From Bradyrhizobium oligotrophicum S58 (GTDB lineage: Bacteria > Pseudomonadota > Alphaproteobacteria > Rhizobiales > Xanthobacteraceae): a stretch of DNA of 64,000 bases. The notes beneath the pieces are model-generated. The model ran no database searches, was not told the DNA's origin, and saw only the letters and a list, made by a program, of their open reading frames with translations. The stretch lies in NCBI RefSeq assembly GCF_000344805.1, contig NC_020453.1:3195001-3259000 (forward strand). Direction: 5' to 3'. This document shows, piece after piece, positions 60,450 through 64,000 of the stretch (positions are counted from its first letter, which is position 1; every line of letters begins with the position of its first letter). Made by a program: the position numbers and the translations under genes.

Positions 60450-60475
60450 CGCGGCTCGAGCCGGCTCGGGCCGCG
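60450..60475 (+). terminator. intercistronic hairpin after the Liv binding-protein gene
   Basis: CGCGGCTCGAG (60450-60460) pairs with CTCGGGCCGCG (60465-60475), eleven pairs including one U-G wobble, with a four-base loop, 20 bases after the stop. A short mixed T/C stretch follows. It is probably a terminator or mRNA stabiliser that separates the highly needed binding protein from the regulator and permeases. Confidence 0.6.
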
Positions 60476-60552
60476 TCGTCGCGTCTCTTGCTTTCTGTGA
60501 AGCAATGATCGACGCTGAAAAGCAAACAAGAAGATGTTTCGGTGAGGAAGTG

Positions 60553-61377
60553 ATGAGTAGGGCGCTCGCCGTCTTTCATGCTCGCTTCGGTCGCGCGACG
60601 GTCTATCAGCTCAATCGGCCGTTCAACGTGCATGCCCACCGCGAGGGGCATCTGATCTTCCATGTCGGTGGAACACCGGCCGACATCGACGTGTGCGACC
60701 AGCGCTATCAGATCGGCGAAAACTGGATCGTTGCGGTCAACCCGTGGGAACCGCACAATTTCCTGCCCAACGATGTCGATAACGGCGCGATTTTCTTCGT
60801 GCTCTACGTCAACGCGGAGTGGTTCGCGCCGCCGGCGGCGCGCGACCAGACCCTGCGGTTTGGTCGCACCTGTTTCCGGCGGACCGCAACGCTCGACCGA
60901 TGCATTCGCCGCACTGCGGCGCTGGTATGTGGCGCGCCATCTCTCGGCTGTCTCGATGGCGAGCTGCGGCAGCTGATCGACAGCTGCTACGAGGAAAGCT
61001 GGCGCGTGCCGGAGCTGATGCCGGAGCGGCCATGTGCCGAGGTGACGGACTTTCGTGTTCGCAAGTCCATCAAGCTGATGTCGGACAGCCCGTGCGCCGA
61101 GATCGAACTCGATCATATTGCGAAGGAGTCAGGGCTGTCGCGGCCGCATTTCTATCGCCTGTTCCGCAGCCAGACGGGTGTGACGCCGAACCTCTATCTC
61201 AATACGCTGCTGATGGAGAGGGCGCTGGATGCGCTGGTCGCGACGGAGTCGCCGATCGCCGACATCGGCTTCGATCTCGGCTTCTCCTCGCAAAGCGGCT
61301 TCACGCGGTTCTTCGCCGGCAATGTCGGCATGGCGCCGACGGATTATCGCCGCGCTGCAAAAGTGCTGCGCGCCTGA
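60553..61377 (+). CDS. AraC-family transcriptional regulator
   Basis: A 274-residue regulator. ATG 60553 is preferred for the GAGGAAG just upstream; ATG 60505 in frame would add 16 residues. The N-terminal part is a cupin-like sensor (NVHAHREGHLIFHVGG, GENWIVAVNPWEPHNF). The C-terminal 100 residues are the AraC helix-turn-helix: IELDHIAKESGLSRPHFYRLFRSQTG and IADIGFDLGFSSQSGFTRFFAGNVG. It sits between the binding-protein and permease genes of a Liv-type importer, so it probably controls that importer in response to its substrate. Confidence 0.9.
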   Translation: MSRALAVFHARFGRATVYQLNRPFNVHAHREGHLIFHVGGTPADIDVCDQRYQIGENWIVAVNPWEPHNFLPNDVDNGAIFFVLYVNAEWFAPPAARDQTLRFGRTCFRRTATLDRCIRRTAALVCGAPSLGCLDGELRQLIDSCYEESWRVPELMPERPCAEVTDFRVRKSIKLMSDSPCAEIELDHIAKESGLSRPHFYRLFRSQTGVTPNLYLNTLLMERALDALVATESPIADIGFDLGFSSQSGFTRFFAGNVGMAPTDYRRAAKVLRA

Positions 61378-61660
61378 CGCGCTGCTGCGCGTCGCGCGAA
61401 AAGAGACTGTCGATCAAACAGGCGCTCTCGTCTGCCGCTACACTCTGCGGAACGTGATCCGACAAGGGATCCGACGAGGGAGGACGAGCGATGGCCGGCA
61501 GACGCGGCTGTCTTCGGCTGCATGCGAGTCACCGAGGACGTGACGGAGCGTTGCCGTTCGCTGGCAGCTGCAACGCCGCTGGTGGCGCACCTCGAACCAT
61601 GAAGCCCGAGCAAAGCGGGTTGACGTACAATCACCCGGTCTTTCGACGGAGGGGCGCTGC

Positions 61661-62671
61661 GTGAGCCGCTTCATCGAGCGCCATCCGGTCTGGTCTCTCG
61701 TTGTGCTGCTGGCCGTGGCTCTCCTGGTCTGGTTGATCTTTGCGGTGTGGCCGGCCGGCCTCGAGGAAGCGATCGGCCGCAAGAAGGTGTTCCTCAACGC
61801 GGTCTTCAACGGCATCACGCTCGGCGGGCTGTATTTCCTGGTCGCGAGCGGCTTCACGCTCATTTTCGGCCTGATGCGCAACGTCAATCTGGCGCATGGC
61901 TCGTTGTATCTGCTCGGCGGCTATGTCGGCTACGGCATCTCGACGGCGACCGGCTCCTGGGTCCTCGCCTTCATCGCCGCCTTTGTCGTCGTTGCCATCG
62001 TCGGCGTGTTGCTGCAGGTCCTGGTGTTCCGGCGGATGGAGGGGCAGGACCTGCGCCAGACCATGGTGACGATCGGCCTCTCGATCGTGTTCGCCGACCT
62101 GATGCTGTGGGCGTTCGGCGGCGATTTCTACCAGGTGCAGACTCCGGCCTGGCTGATCGGGCCGGTGCAGCTGCCGCTGATGACGGCGATGAAATCGTCG
62201 GGCGAGGCGGTGTTCCTGCAATATCCGGCGGTGCGGCTGGTGATCTTCGGCGGCTCGGTCGTGATCGGCGTCGCGATGTGGCTCGCGCTCAACCGCACCC
62301 GGGTCGGCATGATCGTCCGCGCCGGCGTCGACGATCGCGACATTCTCGCCGCCACCGGTGTGCAGATCCAACTGGTGTTTGTGCTGGTGTTCGCGCTCGG
62401 CGCCGGCCTAGCCGGCATTGCTGGCGTGGTCGGCGGAACTTTCCAGTCGCTCTCGCCCGGCGAAGACACGCGGTTTCTGCTGGCGTCGCTCGTGGTCGTC
62501 ATCGTCGGCGGCATGGGATCGATTCCGGGGGCCGCGCTCGGCGCCGTGATCATCGGGCTCGCCGAACAGCTCGGCTCGGTCTACATCCCGACCTACGCGA
62601 TCGTCGTGACCTTCCTGATCATGGTGCTGGTGCTGGCGTTGCGGCCCCAGGGCCTGCTGGCGAGGCGTTGA
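61661..62671 (+). CDS. Liv-type ABC transporter permease, LivH-like
   Basis: A 336-residue permease from GTG 61661, with GGAGGGG upstream. About eight membrane segments follow a short N-terminus; the stretch NAVFNGITLGGLYFLVASGFTLIFGLMRNVNLAHGS is interrupted-family typical of LivH (key part GLMRNVNLAHG). The cytoplasmic loop NRTRVGMIVRAGVDDRDILAATG contacts the ATPase. The preceding 280 bases after the AraC gene hold nothing recognisable. It pairs with the LivM-like protein encoded next. Confidence 0.9.
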   Translation: MSRFIERHPVWSLVVLLAVALLVWLIFAVWPAGLEEAIGRKKVFLNAVFNGITLGGLYFLVASGFTLIFGLMRNVNLAHGSLYLLGGYVGYGISTATGSWVLAFIAAFVVVAIVGVLLQVLVFRRMEGQDLRQTMVTIGLSIVFADLMLWAFGGDFYQVQTPAWLIGPVQLPLMTAMKSSGEAVFLQYPAVRLVIFGGSVVIGVAMWLALNRTRVGMIVRAGVDDRDILAATGVQIQLVFVLVFALGAGLAGIAGVVGGTFQSLSPGEDTRFLLASLVVVIVGGMGSIPGAALGAVIIGLAEQLGSVYIPTYAIVVTFLIMVLVLALRPQGLLARR

Positions 62672-62672
62672 G

Positions 62673-63761
62673 ATGTCCTTGATCCAGGAAGCACGGGCGC
62701 GGGAGGTCACGCTGGCACGGAGCGCCGCCGCGCAGCCGGCCGCGTGGTCGGTGACCGAGCAGCCCTGGGCGTGGGCCGTGGCGGCGCTGCTCTTGATCAT
62801 GCCGGTCATCGCCAACGGCTTCTTTTTGATCGAGATCTTCGGCACCACCCTGATCCTCGGCACCATCGCGCTGAGCCTGATGTTCCTCGCCGGCTACGGC
62901 GGCATGGTCAGCCTGATGCAGCTGACGATCGCGGGCTTTGCCGGCTACATGGTCGCCGTGTTCGGCGTCAGCGGCAACGCCAATATCAGCCTGGGCTGGC
63001 CGTGGTGGCTGGCGACGCCGATGGCGCTGGTGCTCGCGGTGCTGTTCGGCACGCTCGGCGGGGCGCTCGCAGTGCGCACCGAAGGCATCTACACCATCAT
63101 GATCACGCTCGCGATCGGCGCGGCGTTCTACTACTTCACCAACCAGAACTGGGCGATCTTCAACGGGCATACCGGCATCAACACGGTCGCCACGCCGCAT
63201 TTTCTCGGCGTCGATTGGCGCATGGACATCGCGTTCTATTACCTGACGCTGGCGGTGGCGGCGCTGTGCTATTTCGCCGTGCTGTATCTGTCGCGCGCGC
63301 CGTTCGGCCTGGCGCTGCAGGGCGTGCGCGACAATCCCAGGCGGATGGCGGCGCTGGGCTTCAACGTCAATGCGCATCGGATCGCCGCCTATGCCGTCGC
63401 GGCCCTGGTTGCCGGACTGGCCGGCGTGCTGCAGGTCTGGAACTACCGGCAGATCTCGCCGGGCTCGGTCGCGGTCGAGCGCTGCATCGACATTCTGATC
63501 GTCGCCGTGGTCGGCGGCATCACCCGCCCGGTCGGGCCCTATATCGGTGCCTTCATCTTCGTCATCCTGCGCACCTTCGCGCTCGACTTCCTGGTCAAGG
63601 TCGGGCTCGACGGCAACCGATTCCGCCTGCTGATCGGGCTCGGTTTCCTCGCCATCGTGTTCTGGTCGTCCGATGGCGTCATCGGCCTCTATGAGCGGTG
63701 GCGGCGTCGCGGCCGGCCCGTGGAGACGCGGCCGCGTCCGGGAGGTCACGGCCATGGATAG
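62673..63761 (+). CDS. Liv-type ABC transporter permease, LivM-like
   Basis: A 362-residue permease starting one base after the previous stop. It has about nine membrane segments, and the LivM features LMFLAGYGGMVSLMQLTIAG, LSRAPFGLALQGVRDNPRRM (cytoplasmic loop) and VGGITRPVGPYIGAF. The last 25 residues are Arg/Pro/Gly-rich. It overlaps the ATPase start by eight bases. Confidence 0.9.
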   Translation: MSLIQEARAREVTLARSAAAQPAAWSVTEQPWAWAVAALLLIMPVIANGFFLIEIFGTTLILGTIALSLMFLAGYGGMVSLMQLTIAGFAGYMVAVFGVSGNANISLGWPWWLATPMALVLAVLFGTLGGALAVRTEGIYTIMITLAIGAAFYYFTNQNWAIFNGHTGINTVATPHFLGVDWRMDIAFYYLTLAVAALCYFAVLYLSRAPFGLALQGVRDNPRRMAALGFNVNAHRIAAYAVAALVAGLAGVLQVWNYRQISPGSVAVERCIDILIVAVVGGITRPVGPYIGAFIFVILRTFALDFLVKVGLDGNRFRLLIGLGFLAIVFWSSDGVIGLYERWRRRGRPVETRPRPGGHGHG

Positions 63762-64000
63762 GGTGGCGGACCGGCTCTCGGCGCTCGGCTCGACCGCAGC
63801 TCTCGAACTGCGCGGGGTGACGCGGATGTTCGGCGCGCTGGCCGCACTCACCGACGTCACCATCACCGTCCGGCCCGGCGAGCGGCGCGCCGTGCTCGGC
63901 TCGAACGGCGCCGGCAAGACCACTTTGTTCAATTGCGTCACCGGTGATTTCCTGCCGACCTCCGGCACGATCCGCTTCTTCGGCGAGGACATCACGGGGT
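63754..64000 (+). CDS. Liv-type ABC transporter ATPase, LivG-like (3' end missing)
   Basis: Only the first 82 codons are in the window; the gene runs off the right edge. ATG 63754 has GGAGG about nine bases upstream and overlaps the LivM-like gene. LELRGVTRMFGALAALTDVT and Walker A GSNGAGKTT with LFNCVTGDFLPTSGTI are the LivG-type start. A second ATPase (LivF-like) would be expected beyond the edge. Confidence 0.9.
   Translation, partial: MDRVADRLSALGSTAALELRGVTRMFGALAALTDVTITVRPGERRAVLGSNGAGKTTLFNCVTGDFLPTSGTIRFFGEDITG

Noticed and set aside
59227..61116. 629-residue minus-strand open frame
   Set aside because: It lies opposite the Liv binding-protein and AraC genes and has no motifs.
1..64000. 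tRNA, rRNA, CRISPR array, prophage or toxin-antitoxin systems
   Set aside because: Looked for repeat-spacer patterns, T-loop-like GTTCGAA contexts and phage or toxin proteins; nothing convincing was found.

Overview
The window looks like chromosomal DNA from a high-GC alphaproteobacterium, most likely a Bradyrhizobium or a close relative. The basis is the base composition and codon use, a rhizobial-style H-NS-like protein beside an exopolysaccharide locus, an EryA/EryB-like polyol locus with a two-ATPase transporter, many ABC importers, and an intergenic repeat at about 37.3-37.8 kb that I recognise from memory as a dispersed Bradyrhizobium-type repeat. No rRNA, tRNA, CRISPR array, transposase or integrase was seen.

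Region 1 (1-37 kb) is a large surface-polysaccharide locus of the Wzx/Wzy type. The export and assembly parts are a Wza-like lipoprotein (cut by the left edge), an initiating sugar-phosphate transferase (4.2-5.7 kb), a Wzx-like flippase (15.0-16.5 kb), a Wzy-like polymerase (30.0-31.4 kb) and a Wzc/ExoP-like tyrosine kinase co-polymerase (34.5-36.9 kb). Glycosyltransferases lie at 13.7, 16.6, 26.8 and 31.7 kb, the last fused to a STAS domain. Two modification cassettes sit inside. One (6.2-13.6 kb) combines a CDP-sugar-type nucleotidyltransferase, a PIG-L deacetylase, an SDR, a sugar C-methyltransferase, an RmlC-like epimerase and a DUF4910-type hydrolase, which suggests a branched, possibly amino, sugar. 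The other (20.1-26.7 kb) combines an AsnB-like amidotransferase with a convergent operon of acyltransferase, ATP-grasp ligase, flavoprotein and thioesterase. The intergenic DNA is AT-rich and repeatedly carries ATTAAAT/ATTTAAT, and an H-NS-like gene lies at 3.4 kb, so silencing by an H-NS or MucR/Ros-type protein is plausible.

Region 2 (36.9-38.0 kb) has no convincing gene. It holds a cluster of the AT-rich motifs followed by the dispersed repeat.

Region 3 (38.0-52.8 kb) is a polyol or sugar catabolic locus. A SorC-type regulator at 41.3 kb is divergent from a kinase/HAD/aldolase operon and heads a tight operon: binding protein, two permeases, two different ATPases, an EryA-like kinase, a 2-hydroxyacid dehydrogenase, a FucA-like aldolase and a GlpD/EryB-like dehydrogenase. 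A transporter with two ATPases resembles the rhizobial GlpSTPQV and Mpt polyol importers.

Region 4 (52.9-59.0 kb) is a ribose/xylose-type ABC importer divergent from a LacI-family regulator, with a 14-bp perfect palindrome between them. Region 5 (59.2-64.0 kb) is a Liv-type ABC importer with an AraC regulator between the binding protein and the permeases; its first ATPase runs off the right edge. In all three importer operons the binding-protein gene is followed by a strong intercistronic hairpin.
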